From Congeria kusceri (Eukaryota > Mollusca > Bivalvia > Myida > Dreissenidae), in assembly GCA_027627225.1 (NCBI GenBank), contig CM051034.1:42141048-42205047 (forward strand): a stretch of DNA of 64,000 bases, given 5' to 3'. The notes under the pieces were generated by a model. The model was given only the letters and a program-made list of their open reading frames with translations, was not told where the DNA came from and did no database searches. Shown here in pieces: positions 1-8,819 of the stretch (the first letter of the stretch is position 1; each line of letters starts with the position of its first letter). Position numbers and translations under genes: made by a program.

Positions 1-983
1 CTGGACGAAGTTATTGCCTTGCCAAAATCTTAACATATATACATATACTTGACATTTGACCTTTAAGTGTGACATTGACCTTGGACCAAGGCACCTGGTT
101 CTTTCACGCGAGACACCGCCGCGTAATGCTTATCACTTGTGCCAAGGTATTTGAAAATCCTTCCCTGCTGAACAACATTTTCCTCCGGGCAGGGTCTATG
201 GCTTAAATTCTTATAGATGACCTTTGACCTTTAAGTGTGACCCTGACCTTGGACCTAGGGACTTGATTCTTGCGCACGACACACCGTCTCACTACGTGTA
301 GCACTTCTGCCAAGTTATTTGAAAATCTTTTCCCCCAGGAACAAATTATGATCCGGAATGTGTTTATGGCTTCAATTCTTAACTGAGACATTTGACCTTT
401 AAGTGTACCTTGTCCTTGAACCAAGGAACCTGGTTCTGGCGCTCGACACACCGTCTCACCATGCTTAGCACTTCTGCCAAGTTATTTGAAAATCCTTCCC
501 TGCTGGACAATATATTGCTCCGGCGAGTATCTATGGCTTAACTTCTTATATTTGACCTTTGACCTTTAAGTGTGACCTTGACCTTGGACCTAGGGACCTG
601 ATTCTGGGGCACGACACACCATCTCACCACGCGTATCACTTCTGCCAAGCCATTTGAAAATCCTTCCCCGCAAAGTTATGCTCCGGACAGTGTATATGGT
701 TTAAATACTTATATTTTACATTTGACCTTTAGATGTGACCTTGGCCTTGAAGATAGTTACCTGGTTATTGAAATTCCTCCCATGCTGGACAAAATTATGC
801 TCCCGTCTGGGTCCATCGCTTAAATTATTATATTTGACCTTAGAACTTTAAGTGTGACCTTGACCTTGGACCTAGAGACCTAGTTCTTGCGCGCGACACA
901 CCGTCTCATTATGCATAACATTTCTGCCAAGATATTTGAAAATCCTCCAATCTGGCCAAAGTCATTGTTCGGACAAGAATCAG
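1..983. repeat. TGACCT-rich satellite, partial block
   Basis: Tail of a satellite block cut by the window start. Monomers of about 160-170 bp each contain, in order, a TTTGACCTTTAAGTGTGACC segment, CCTTGGACC, a GACACACCGTCTCA segment, CACTTCTGCCAAGTTATTTG, and AAAATCCTTCC followed by GCTGGACAA. The conserved TTTGAAAAT marker recurs near 148, 318, 484 and 653; a degenerate monomer follows near 770 and one more near 937. The spacing is about 125-170 bp. Perfect direct repeats of the nuclear-receptor half-site with one spacer (TGACCTTTGACCT) lie at 218-230 and 553-565. Confidence 0.9.
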
Positions 984-984
984 A

Positions 985-1045
985 ACATAGGTATATACGT
1001 AACATATATACACGCGTACACACGTACATACGTACGTACCCACGG
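985..1045. other. Alternating purine-pyrimidine stretch
   Basis: A run rich in TATATAC, ACGCGTACAC and ACGTACATACGTACGTAC directly after the satellite block. Such alternation can favour Z-DNA or cruciform structures; this is inferred from base composition only. It recurs at the same offset in every unit (starting near 8424, 15905, 23344, 30779, 38153, 45547, 52982 and 60422). Confidence 0.5.
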
Positions 1046-1380
1046 ACAGGGTAAACACTTTATGCCCACCATCATTACCTCCCCCACTAGATTTTTTGGA
1101 GAAGTAAGCGGAAACCAACACTTATGTTTTTATTTGGCCTTAGATCAAGTTTATAGGAAGAGAAATTGTTCTTTATAAAACTATGAACTCCATGTATATA
1201 TGTCAAAATAAATACCCATTTACACATTTTTACTTTGTTTGTAAAGATTAACGTTATTATGTACCACTGGTAATATGACATTCATTACCTAGTTAATGGT
1301 TTATAGATTTGCGCATGCAGACAATTAACAACCTTTACAACTACTACTCGGAATCGGATGCGGATCTTAACAGTCTTCAC
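1046..1380. other. Stretch without recognisable gene
   Basis: AT-rich sequence between the alternating stretch and the minisatellite. The short open frames on both strands have no recognisable protein features. Equivalent stretches end at 8819, 16300, 23739, 31174, 38548, 45942, 53379 and 60817. A T/C site at 1221 and a T/A site at 1368 are useful unit markers. Confidence 0.6.
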
Positions 1381-1828
1381 AATAAGTTTGGAAAGGACTT
1401 GTCCATTCGGGCATAAAACAATAAGTTTGGCAAGGACTTGTCCATTCGGGCATAAACCAATAAGTTTGGCAAGGACTTGTCCATTCGGGCATAAACCAAT
1501 AAGTTTGGCAAGAACTTGTCCATTCGGGCATAAACTATGTAATTTTGGAAAGGACTTGTCCATTCGGGCATAAACTATGTAATTTTGGAAAGGACTTGTC
1601 CATTCGGGCATAAACTATGTAATTTTGGAAAGGACTTGTCCATTCGGGCATAAACTATGTAATTTTTGAAAAGTCTTGTCCATTCGGGCATAAACTATGT
1701 AATTTTGGAAAAGGACTTGTCCATTCGGGCATAAACTATGTAATTTTGGAAAAGGACTTGTCCATTCGGGCATAAACTATGTAATTTTGGAAAAGGACTT
1801 GTCCATTCGGGCATAAACTATGTAATTT
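1381..1828. repeat. Minisatellite, 11 monomers (unit 1)
   Basis: Head-to-tail monomers sharing an invariant core TTGTCCATTCGGGCATAAA. Three linker classes occur in fixed order: 39 bp with AATAAGTTTGGCAAGGAC, 40 bp with CTATGTAATTTTGGAAAGGAC, and 41 bp with one extra A. Monomer 4 has AAGAACTT. One monomer has an AAAAGTCTTG variant. Open frames on both strands across it are repeat translations, not genes. Confidence 0.95.
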
Positions 1829-2249
1829 CAACGAATCTACTTCGAACGCGTAATTAAGAAAAAAAAAAGTTTAGATATTACTTAGTTAGTCAGTTCAAAT
1901 GACAGTCATCATCTTAACATAGTTATATGGAAAGAAAATAAAAGGAGTGTGATATATTTAGAGCAAACAGTCTGAAATAAATAATATTTATTGTTGGTGT
2001 TTTTTCTTTTATTTTTTTTTCTCTTTATTAATTATTTCATCCCACATGTACTTGCTCTTTCGGACAGACAGGTCATTGGCTGGCTTGCCATGGTCGATTA
2101 TTACTTATTACGGGCTTTGGACATACGAGTTTTTCGAAGAGTGATCTTAAGATAAACTAGAATGTCGAGGCAGCTAATTCCCTCCATGTACTGTGCAACT
2201 AATGCGTTATACAGCAAAATGTGGCAATTTGCTCTACCTCCAATAATAA
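1829..2249. other. AT-rich stretch without recognisable gene
   Basis: Contains an A-run near 1858-1868 of variable length and sequence between units, a T-rich run near 1999-2022, and a GGCT duplication near 2080 present only in units 1-3. An 86-codon open frame starts at 2162, but another frame is open for 72 codons over the same bases. Neither shows codon-like change between units, so I do not call a gene. Equivalents are 9308-9729, 16749-17169, 24188-24604, 31582-31998, 38956-39372, 46391-46807, 53828-54243 and 61266-61682. Confidence 0.55.
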
Positions 2250-2375
2250 TGAAGCCTTCCGAAGTCCAGGATCCAGACGGTTATCAGGATCACCACCCAA
2301 ATCTAATCATTGGCCCGTTTCCATCCTTACCAGAGAAAATTTCATGCAAATTCTTTGTAACATGTTTGCGTTGGT
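2250..2375 (+). mobile_element. Possible worn tail of a non-LTR retroelement
   Basis: The order GATCCAGACGG, GGATCACCACCCAAATCTAATCAT, TGGCCC, TTTCCATCCTTACC and AAAATTTCATGCAAATTC resembles a widespread invertebrate retroelement tail (RTE-like) as I remember it. That tail reads, in outline, ATCCGGATC, ACCAAAATCTAATCA, TTGGCCC, CCTTTCC, AAATTTCATC. The match is from memory and degenerate, no protein-coding part is present, and the family call is uncertain. Equivalents are 9730-9855, 17170-17295, 24605-24730, 31999-32124, 39373-39498, 46808-46933, 54244-54369 and 61683-61808. Confidence 0.35.
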
Positions 2376-2698
2376 ATCGAATTTGGTTCAAATACAAACC
2401 AAATACCATATACTTTCGCTAAACTGTCAATCTCATTAAAATCATCTCCACTCCAGTCTGTCGCTACTATCTTAGCCGCTGACTGGATTTGATGACTTCG
2501 CATTAGGGGTCACGTTCAGACGACCTTTTACGGAGCCAATCAAAGTGTTGCCTTCAAAATGTTGTGGTATAACTTCCTATGTAAACCACAAATACTACGC
2601 ACGAAATTAACGTGAACTTTGGATGTTTACTCGCCTAAGGTACCACTATATCCAGTGTTATCCCCGTGAAAATTAACTGTAAATGATTTATTTCCCAG

Positions 2699-2896
2699 GA
2701 TAAGTTACAAACGCATCACTTTTCAAACACCGTGGCCAAACTTTGCTGTGCAACAAGCAATTTCATTGGGCGCAGCACGGTTGATGTGTTATTTCCTGAA
2801 GGTCATTTGAACGTGACCATACGATGTCTTCAGATCCTAACAATGTTAGGAATGAGATTATCTAAACTGTCTACATCGACAACTATTTTCATATAA
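2699..2896 (+). other. Open frame behind an acceptor-like site, doubtful exon
   Basis: TTTATTTCCCAG at 2687-2698 resembles a 3' splice site. From 2699 the frame starting GAT AAG is open for 65 codons to TAA at 2894-2896, which is directly followed by an AATAAA motif at 2897-2902. The predicted residues (DKLQTHHFSN... with a CC pair) match nothing I recognise. The single difference I saw between units (G or A at the equivalent of 2779) is synonymous in this frame, which is too little to prove coding. Equivalents are 10179-10376, 17619-17816, 25054-25251, 32448-32645, 39822-40019, 47257-47454, 54693-54890 and 62132-62329. Confidence 0.2.
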
Positions 2897-2902
2897 AATA
2901 AA

Positions 2903-3815
2903 ATTCTGAATATATGTCTGTACAAATGATAGTTGTTTATGCAAATAATATCAGCAAACTACAGTCAACATGCCACTTAAAGACTAGTATGGCTCGGACA
3001 TATTAACCTTACACTGACCTTGTGCATGAATTTGCATTGTATTACAAATCCGTCAAGATTAAAATACATTAAAATTATTAGTTTCCGTACTGGAATCAAG
3101 TTAACTTGATGTAAGTGTATTTTCACCGAAATACAGTTATGGTATCGTAAACAAGTGAAACGCGTGCAGGAAGAAAACAGTCTAAATATAGGAAGCAATT
3201 CAAACGCGTGAGATATGCTAATAGAGTTAATGAGTGTCAGGTTAATGAGTCCGAGCTTTATATATCGCTGTATCTGCATTGACTATGTTTATGTTGCAAC
3301 GTTGCATCATGCACGCGTTGGCAAGGTGTTGTCAAAGGTGGATTAGAACTTGGGAAGTGACAGTCAGTGCATCAATTTGAATCTTTATTTTCTATATAGC
3401 CACTTTCACGTCGTCTGAACATGCAGCCACGTATATTATATTGTTAATGTATACACTCAAATTTTCCCCTTATTTTAGTATATGTGCAGTGAAGTATAAC
3501 TTAGCTGGAGGAAAAAAAATGCATTTACATGTATATAGTTTTGAGATCATGGCATTTATCCACCAAAACGTTAACAAATCTTCGGGGAGGTTTTACATTA
3601 CGGCCTGTTCACAATGCGGAATTATAAATTTCACGTGTATACTGTATACATGTACACTGCGTCATTAATAGGCTTATATGTTTAAAGATGAGCGCTAATT
3701 AAATAAAATAATTAAAATACAAATCAGCGTATTTATGTTTAGAGATATAAATGGCAAGTAAGAAACCATGTCCATTAGCATATGAACATATCATGTAATA
3801 ATTATATATATGTGA
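2903..3815. other. Stretch without recognisable gene
   Basis: AT-rich sequence with a perfect 12-bp palindrome TGCAACGTTGCA near 3293-3304. A 100-codon frame on the minus strand (2977-3279) and a 75-codon frame on the plus strand (3441-3668) are rich in Ile, Leu, Phe, Cys and His, as expected from translated AT-rich noise, and show no domain. Equivalents end just before the CArG boxes listed in the next entry. Confidence 0.55.
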
Positions 3816-3825
3816 CCATATATGG
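3816..3825. promoter_or_regulatory. Perfect CArG box inside a 14-bp palindrome
   Basis: CCATATATGG fits the SRF/MADS-box consensus CC(A/T)6GG exactly and sits in the palindrome GACCATATATGGTC (3814-3827). It lies 532 bp upstream of the exon 1 ATG. It is unchanged in all nine units (11296, 18736, 26171, 33565, 40939, 48374, 55810 and 63249). That SRF uses it is inference; a 10-bp AT-rich match can arise by chance. Confidence 0.4.
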
Positions 3826-4232
3826 TCTTTAACCCGAATGTATCATTCATTATAACGCACTTTTCTTGCTGTTTTCTTTAAAATATACTATTAAAACAAT
3901 ATAACTATTGAAATTTATTTGCATCAGTTCTTCAGCGATCTTCTGTTTGTATTGGACTTCAGAGTTATTAGCAAACATAAGTCCAGGTATGTGTCAGGTT
4001 ATAAGTTGAAAAACTTTCGAATATCGTTAAATGCCTAAACAGATTTAATATAAGGACATGATCCTTTTAACTATGCGCTGTACAGTCTCGATTGAAACAG
4101 AAAATCAATCTCAAGCACGTCTAGATTATGATGAAAGGGCAGACACTCCTGCCGTGACAACGATCAATACACGATATTTTCCCATGAATGGTGATGCAAT
4201 AGTTGCTCACACTCGCATGAGTTTAAGGTGTA

Positions 4233-4347
4233 AGCCGCCAACCAATCAGCGTTCGGGACGTGACCGAGGCATCCAATCAGCGTCGATTTCGTTGGTATTT
4301 CATGGGAACTAACTGAACAGTTCCGATTTGTATTTACTATAGTAAAC
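4233..4347 (+). promoter_or_regulatory. Promoter-like block of SorLA-like exon 1, copy 1
   Basis: Two CCAATCAGCGT direct repeats start at 4242 and 4273, exactly 31 bp apart, a spacing typical of paired NF-Y sites in TATA-less promoters. Between them is GGGACGTGACC, an ACGTG core. No good TATA box is visible. A 14-bp palindrome TTTACTATAGTAAA (4333-4346) abuts the start codon. The start context AAACATGGCGCG has A at -3 and G at +4. It resembles the YY1/TISU element (ATGGCGGC core), which is linked to very short 5' leaders. The transcription start is not known. Confidence 0.55.
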
Positions 4348-4653
4348 ATGGCGCGTTACGCTAACTTATTAAGTGTGCTAACTGTGTTTCTTTATTCTTT
4401 ATGTAACGCAGACGCTAAGGTGTTTGGTAAATCTTTTGAAGATTTTAGAAATTTTCAAAAGCCTAATATTCAAAGCGATACGGATGGGATTATAAGTAGA
4501 TTAAAGCGAAGCGCTTTGAATAAAACTGAATTGAGTAAAGCAGACCACGCTTTTTCTCATTCACAAAATTTAACCTTGTCAAGTACAGAGTTTTCTTTAA
4601 ATGGTGCAAATGACAATGAAGTTTTCGTACATTGGAGTGGTGCCGAAAATAAT
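4348..4653 (+). CDS. SorLA-like sorting receptor, exon 1, copy 1 (open)
   Basis: First coding exon of a probable SORL1/SorLA-type VPS10 receptor, a type I membrane protein that in other animals sorts cargo between Golgi, endosomes and the cell surface. The 102 codons encode a signal peptide (residues 1-23; hydrophobic 7-18; likely cleavage after ADA). A propeptide then ends in the furin-type site RLKR (51-54), and the start of the mature chain follows. N-glycosylation sequons lie at N58 and N74. Residues 83-102 (SLNGANDNEVFVHWSGAENN) align well with the start of mature SORL1, which as I recall reads SLND, then VVHWAGEKSN. The propeptide is shorter than the mammalian one. The exon ends at a phase-0 donor GTGAGT at 4654; read-through adds four codons and a stop. 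The ATG was chosen for its strong context and the signal peptide. No exon 2 is seen. Another VPS10 family member is possible. Confidence 0.7.
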
Positions 4654-4949
4654 GTGAGTATATTTTAACTCTTTGATTGTGTTGTGTCATTTTGATTAAA
4701 TATAAACATTTGTTCAGTCAATTAAATAACTAACATTTTTCCATGTTTACATTTTTTGTGTTACGTCACAACTTGGCGACTGCTATAATTAATCGGATAA
4801 GGCATTATTTATACGGTCGATTTAATTGAGACCTGATTTATGTGGTTCAACTTTAATACGTGTTTCAATATAACTACTGGGGTAAAATAATGTATGAAAT
4901 ATATTTAATTGGTGATGACATCCCAAATTGGTAAAATCGGCTGTGGCCC
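4654..4949 (+). other. Start of intron 1, no further gene seen
   Basis: Begins with the GTGAGT donor. TTACGTCA at 4761-4768 is a CRE/bZIP-like octamer. Otherwise the sequence is AT-rich with no recognisable element. Equivalents are 12134-12429, 19574-19869, 27009-27304, 34403-34698, 41777-42072, 49212-49507 and 56648-56943. Confidence 0.5.
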
Positions 4950-5655
4950 TGCTGCTGGTGATGATGATGATGATGGTAGTGGTGGTGGTATTTCTAATGA
5001 AGATAAATATTGGTATTCATAATATGAATACATGGCATTGTTTCTGTTAGTTAATTGATGTGTTAGAAATGCTGTGAGTTGATGTGGCTATTAAATATTT
5101 TATCTGAGTGATGGTGGTTGTAATGTTGTGAAACATTGTTGTTGGTGTTGTTGACTGTAATTGGGAATGTTGCTACTGAAGATGAAAGTGATGTTGTTGC
5201 TAGCAGTTTTAAATGTTGTTAATTGCGAGGGAACTGGTTTTTAAGGTGGTGGTAGTGGTTTATATGTTCCTGCTGCTACTGAAGATTTTGTTGTTGTTGC
5301 AAATGATGGTGGTATTGGTTTTAGGTTTGGCTTTTATTTTATTTTATGTTTGAGGTAATAATGTACACACTGTACTCATTATGATAATGATGGTTTTGGA
5401 ATATGTGCTAGTAAGGTATGTTGCTCATGATGATGAAAGTGGTGGTGGTAATGGAAGTTAGATATTTCTGTTTGTTGTTGTTCACATGATAATTATGATG
5501 TTGAGGTGTGTGTTTGTACTGGCAGGTAATACTGTTGAGAATTATGATGGCGGTGATGATGATGGTGATAATGATGATGATGATAATGAAGATGATGCTG
5601 CTGGTGATGTCAGTGATGATGATGGTGGTGGTGGTGATGATGATGATGATGGTGA
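4950..5655 (+). repeat. G/T-rich cryptic simple repeat (unit 1)
   Basis: About 700 bp dominated on the plus strand by GAT, GGT, GTT and TGA triplets with very little C, ending in dense GATGATGGTGGT tracts (5547-5655). A 60-codon frame here (Asp/Gly runs) is a translation of the repeat, not a protein. The block lies in the presumed intron 1, with its G-rich strand in the sense direction. Confidence 0.85.
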
Positions 5656-5820
5656 TTTAGCTTGTTGACCCTAGTATTGTTAGACATATTATGTCTGAAA
5701 TTTGATTTATCATCTGCAAATTGGTTAACCGACGTACAGGAGGTGTGTTGTATTTCACAAACAAAATAACACCACGGATGCTATAAATCGCAGCACATAG
5801 TACGATGCAATAAAGCAAAC

Positions 5821-6126
5821 GTACGGCGGCATAGAGTGGACATGATAAATATTTTATTTAACACGTGCGCACGTGATGCTTAAACGTGTTAACTATCACG
5901 TGCGCACGTGTTAACTATCACGTGCGCACGTGTTAGCTACCACGTGCGCACGTGTTAGTCATCACGTGCGCACGTGTTAACTATCACGTGCGCACGTGTT
6001 AACTTTCACATGCGCACGTGATGATAAACACGTGCGCACGTGGTAGCTAACACGTGCGCACGTGAAAACATCACGTGTGCACGTGTTAAATAAAATATTT
6101 ATCATGTCCCTTCTATGCCGCCGTAC
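5821..6126. mobile_element. Foldback MITE-like element with CACGTG palindrome array (unit 1)
   Basis: A 306-bp element bounded by 47-bp inverted repeats (5821-5867 and 6080-6126) that differ at only two positions and start GTACGGCGGCATAGA. Between them are ten palindromes CACGTGCGCACGTG or near variants, at 5862, 5897, 5919, 5941, 5963, 5985, 6007, 6029, 6051 and 6072, mostly at an exact 22-bp pitch. They hold 19 intact CACGTG E-boxes. Flanking AAAC (5817-5820 and 6127-6130) could be a target-site duplication, but GTAC or TA at the ends are alternatives, so the superfamily is open. There is no coding capacity. Confidence 0.8.
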
Positions 6127-6892
6127 AAACAACACGAATGCGTACATCGATATAGTTTCTTCATTATCCCGTATTTACTTGAACAAGGCTTAATTAACTG
6201 GCTTATTAGGCGTTAAAAAAATGTTGTTTGTTTCCGCTTACCCGAGCCCCTCGTAATTTTTTCCGCCGACCCTAGAACTTTGTTTGCCTCTCGATCATTT
6301 TCTGATTTCGGGTCAAAAGTGCAGTTTTCGCGTATATGCGGCTTTTTGGCAATTCATATTTTGAAAAAGTAAATTTCAAATTCATATTGTAAAATGAATA
6401 TGACCTTATTTTTAGCTAAGGTACAGTTTCTTTGATGGGAGGCGTTTAAACATTGTCAATGCAGTCTAATATACCTAAACTGTGTGGTGAATATGCCGCT
6501 TAGGAAAAAGTTAAAGAAAAACTAGAAATGTGTCCACTGCAGACATGGATGCCCCCACCTATGCAGCCATTTCTACATGGCGCCACTTTGTCTGTATGCA
6601 TACAAATTATTTGCAAAAGGATAATTGTCCTTTAATATTGTACTTTCTGCTAATGTATTCTCTTCTTCTGCGAAGTAAGTTGAGGTATCACAAAATAGTT
6701 TTAGTCCTTGACAAAAAAATGAATAAAGGGTAGTAATTAAAACTGTTGGGCAATTATGAGTTATGGTTCTTGTATGCTTTACTTACTCTTGCTATCTTAA
6801 ATCATTTTGTGCAGAATCAACAAAATGTATTTTATCATTTTTTAATTATTCTTTGCAAACTCGTTACTAAAGAAAGTAATTCACTAACTTCA
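6127..6892. other. Non-coding stretch between foldback element and satellite
   Basis: Contains a C-rich segment with TTTCCGCTTACCCGAGCCCC and CTCGATCATTTTCTGATTTCGG (about 6231-6310). A later segment begins AGAAATGTGTCCACTGCAG (about 6525). Both look like worn dispersed repeats, but I cannot name them. Open frames at 6530-6733 and 6746-7003 run into the satellite and show no protein family. Equivalents are 13607-14373, 21047-21812, 28482-29247, 35876-36641, 43250-44015, 50685-51450 and 58121-58890. Confidence 0.45.
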
Positions 6893-8422
6893 CAAGTCAG
6901 GTTCTTGCATGCGACACACCATCTGGTGATGGTGATCATTTCTGCAAATTTATCTGAAAATCCCTGCATGCATGAACATATTATGCTCTGGACAATTATT
7001 TGACCTTTGACCTTGATTAGTGACCTTGACCTTTTAGCTACAGACCCGTTTCTTAAACGCCACATGCCGTCTCATAATGCTTAGCACTTCTGCCAAGTTA
7101 TTTGAAAATTCTTCCACGCCGGAAAAAATTATACTTCGGACAAAGTCAATGGCTTAAACTCTTATATTTTACCTTTGAACTTTAATTGTGACCTTGACTT
7201 TATAGCAAAGGACCTGGTTGTTGCACGCCGTCTCATAATGCTTATCACTTCTGTCAAGTAATTTGAAAATTATTCCATGCCGGACAAATGTATGCTCTGG
7301 ACAGAGTCTATGGAATTAATTCTTTTATTTGACCTTTGATCTTTAAGTGTAACCTTGACATTGGACCTAGTTCTTATGTGCGACACACCGTCTTATAATG
7401 ATTATCACTTCTGCCAAGTTATTTGAAAATCCTTCGATGCTGGACGAAGTTATTGCCTTGCCAAAATCTTAACATATATACATATACTTGACATTTGACC
7501 TTTAAGTGTGACATTGACCTTGGACCAAGGCACCTGGTTCTTTCACGCGAGACACCGCCGCGTAATGCTTATCACTTGTGCCAAGGTATTTGAAAATCCT
7601 TCCCTGCTGAACAACATTTTCCTCCGGGCAGGGTCTATGGCTTAAATTCTTATAGATGACCTTTGACCTTTAAGTGTGACCCTGACCTTGGACCTAGGGA
7701 CTTGATTCTTGCGCACGACACACCGTCTCACTACGTGTAGCACTTCTGCCAAGTTATTTGAAAATCTTTTCCCCCAGGAACAAATTATGATCCGGAATGT
7801 GTTTATGGCTTCAATTCTTAACTGAGACATTTGACCTTTAAGTGTACCTTGTCCTTGAACCAAGGAACCTGGTTCTGGCGCTCGACACACCGTCTCACCA
7901 TGCTTAGCACTTCTGCCAAGTTATTTGAAAATCCTTCCCTGCTGGACAATATATTGCTCCGGCGAGTATCTATGGCTTAACTTCTTATATTTGACCTTTG
8001 ACCTTTAAGTGTGACCTTGACCTTGGACCTAGGGACCTGATTCTGGGGCACGACACACCATCTCACCACGCGTATCACTTCTGCCAAGCCATTTGAAAAT
8101 CCTTCCCCGCAAAGTTATGCTCCGGACAGTGTATATGGTTTAAATACTTATATTTTACATTTGACCTTTAGATGTGACCTTGGCCTTGAAGATAGTTACC
8201 TGGTTATTGAAATTCCTCCCATGCTGGACAAAATTATGCTCCCGTCTGGGTCCATCGCTTAAATTATTATATTTGACCTTAGAACTTTAAGTGTGACCTT
8301 GACCTTGGACCTAGAGACCTGGTTCTTGCGCGCGACACACCGTCTCATTATGCATAACATTTCTGCCAAGATATTTGAAAATCCTCCAATCTGGCCAAAG
8401 TCATTGTTCGGACAAGAATCAG
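6893..8422. repeat. TGACCT-rich satellite block, units 1/2
   Basis: A complete block of about ten diverged monomers crossing the chosen unit boundary. It runs from CAAGTCAGG to CGGACAAGAATCAG. Monomers within a block differ far more than the same monomer differs between units. The small satellite is therefore older than the 7.4-kb amplification. A perfect TGACCTTTGACCT lies at 7001-7013. Confidence 0.9.
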
Positions 8423-8819
8423 AACATAGGTATATACGTAACATATATACACGCGTACACACGTACATACGTACGTACCCACGGACAGGGTAAACACTTT
8501 ATGCCCACCATCATTACCTCCCCCACTAGATTTTTTGGAGAAGTAAGCGGAAACCAACACTTATGTTTTTATTTGGCCTTAGATCAAGTTTATAGGAAGA
8601 GAAATTGTTCTTTATAAAACTATGAACTCCATGTATATATGTCAAAATAAATACCCATTCACACATTTTTACTTTGTTTGTAAAGATTAACGTTATTATG
8701 TACCACTGGTAATATGACATTCATTACCTAGTTAATGGTTTATAGATTTGCGCATGCAGACAATTAACAACCTTTACAACTACTACTCGGAATCGGATGC
8801 GGATCTAAACAGTCTTCAC

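Larger units (their letters stand above)
1..7439. repeat. 7.4-kb tandem unit 1
   Basis: First unit in an arbitrary phase; base 1 aligns with base 7440. It carries the whole motif order: satellite tail, minisatellite (11 monomers), promoter, SorLA-like exon 1, G/T-rich block, foldback element, satellite head. Diagnostic bases are A882, T1221, T1368, C4290 and C7047, all shared with unit 3. The only difference from unit 3 I noticed by eye is C instead of T near 1842. It has the 4-bp GGCT duplication near 2080 that units 4-9 lack. Confidence 0.97.

Noticed and set aside
203..451. 82-codon minus-strand frame, repeated in all units, as a gene
   Set aside because: It spans satellite monomers and includes the repeated motif (QGQGTLKGQ, SKVRVTLKGQ) expected from translating TGACCTTTAAGTG repeats.
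1285..1611. Repetitive open frames (PEWTSP, CPNGQV and ARMDKS repeats) on both strands
   Set aside because: They are translations of the 39-41 bp minisatellite, open in several frames at once with periods of 13-14 residues. There is no start context and no non-repeat protein part.
1381..1828. CRISPR-like array
   Set aside because: The repeats are directly adjacent with near-identical linkers and no unique spacers. The setting is a eukaryotic non-coding region with no cas genes.
2378..2400. GGTTCAAATAC as a tRNA/SINE B box
   Set aside because: There is no matching A box at the right distance and no cloverleaf can be drawn.
2977..3279. 100-codon minus-strand open frame
   Set aside because: Its composition is typical of translated AT-rich DNA, with no signal peptide, domain or splice context. 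It is preserved only because the units are near identical.
4058..4312. 84-codon open frame just before exon 1
   Set aside because: It overlaps the CCAAT promoter block and shows no family signature. A C/T unit variant is non-conservative in it (Ser or Leu). It would matter only as an upstream frame if transcription began far upstream.
5486..5668. Asp/Gly-rich 60-codon open frame
   Set aside because: It comes from GATGATGGTGGT tracts in the G/T-rich block and has no other sequence content.
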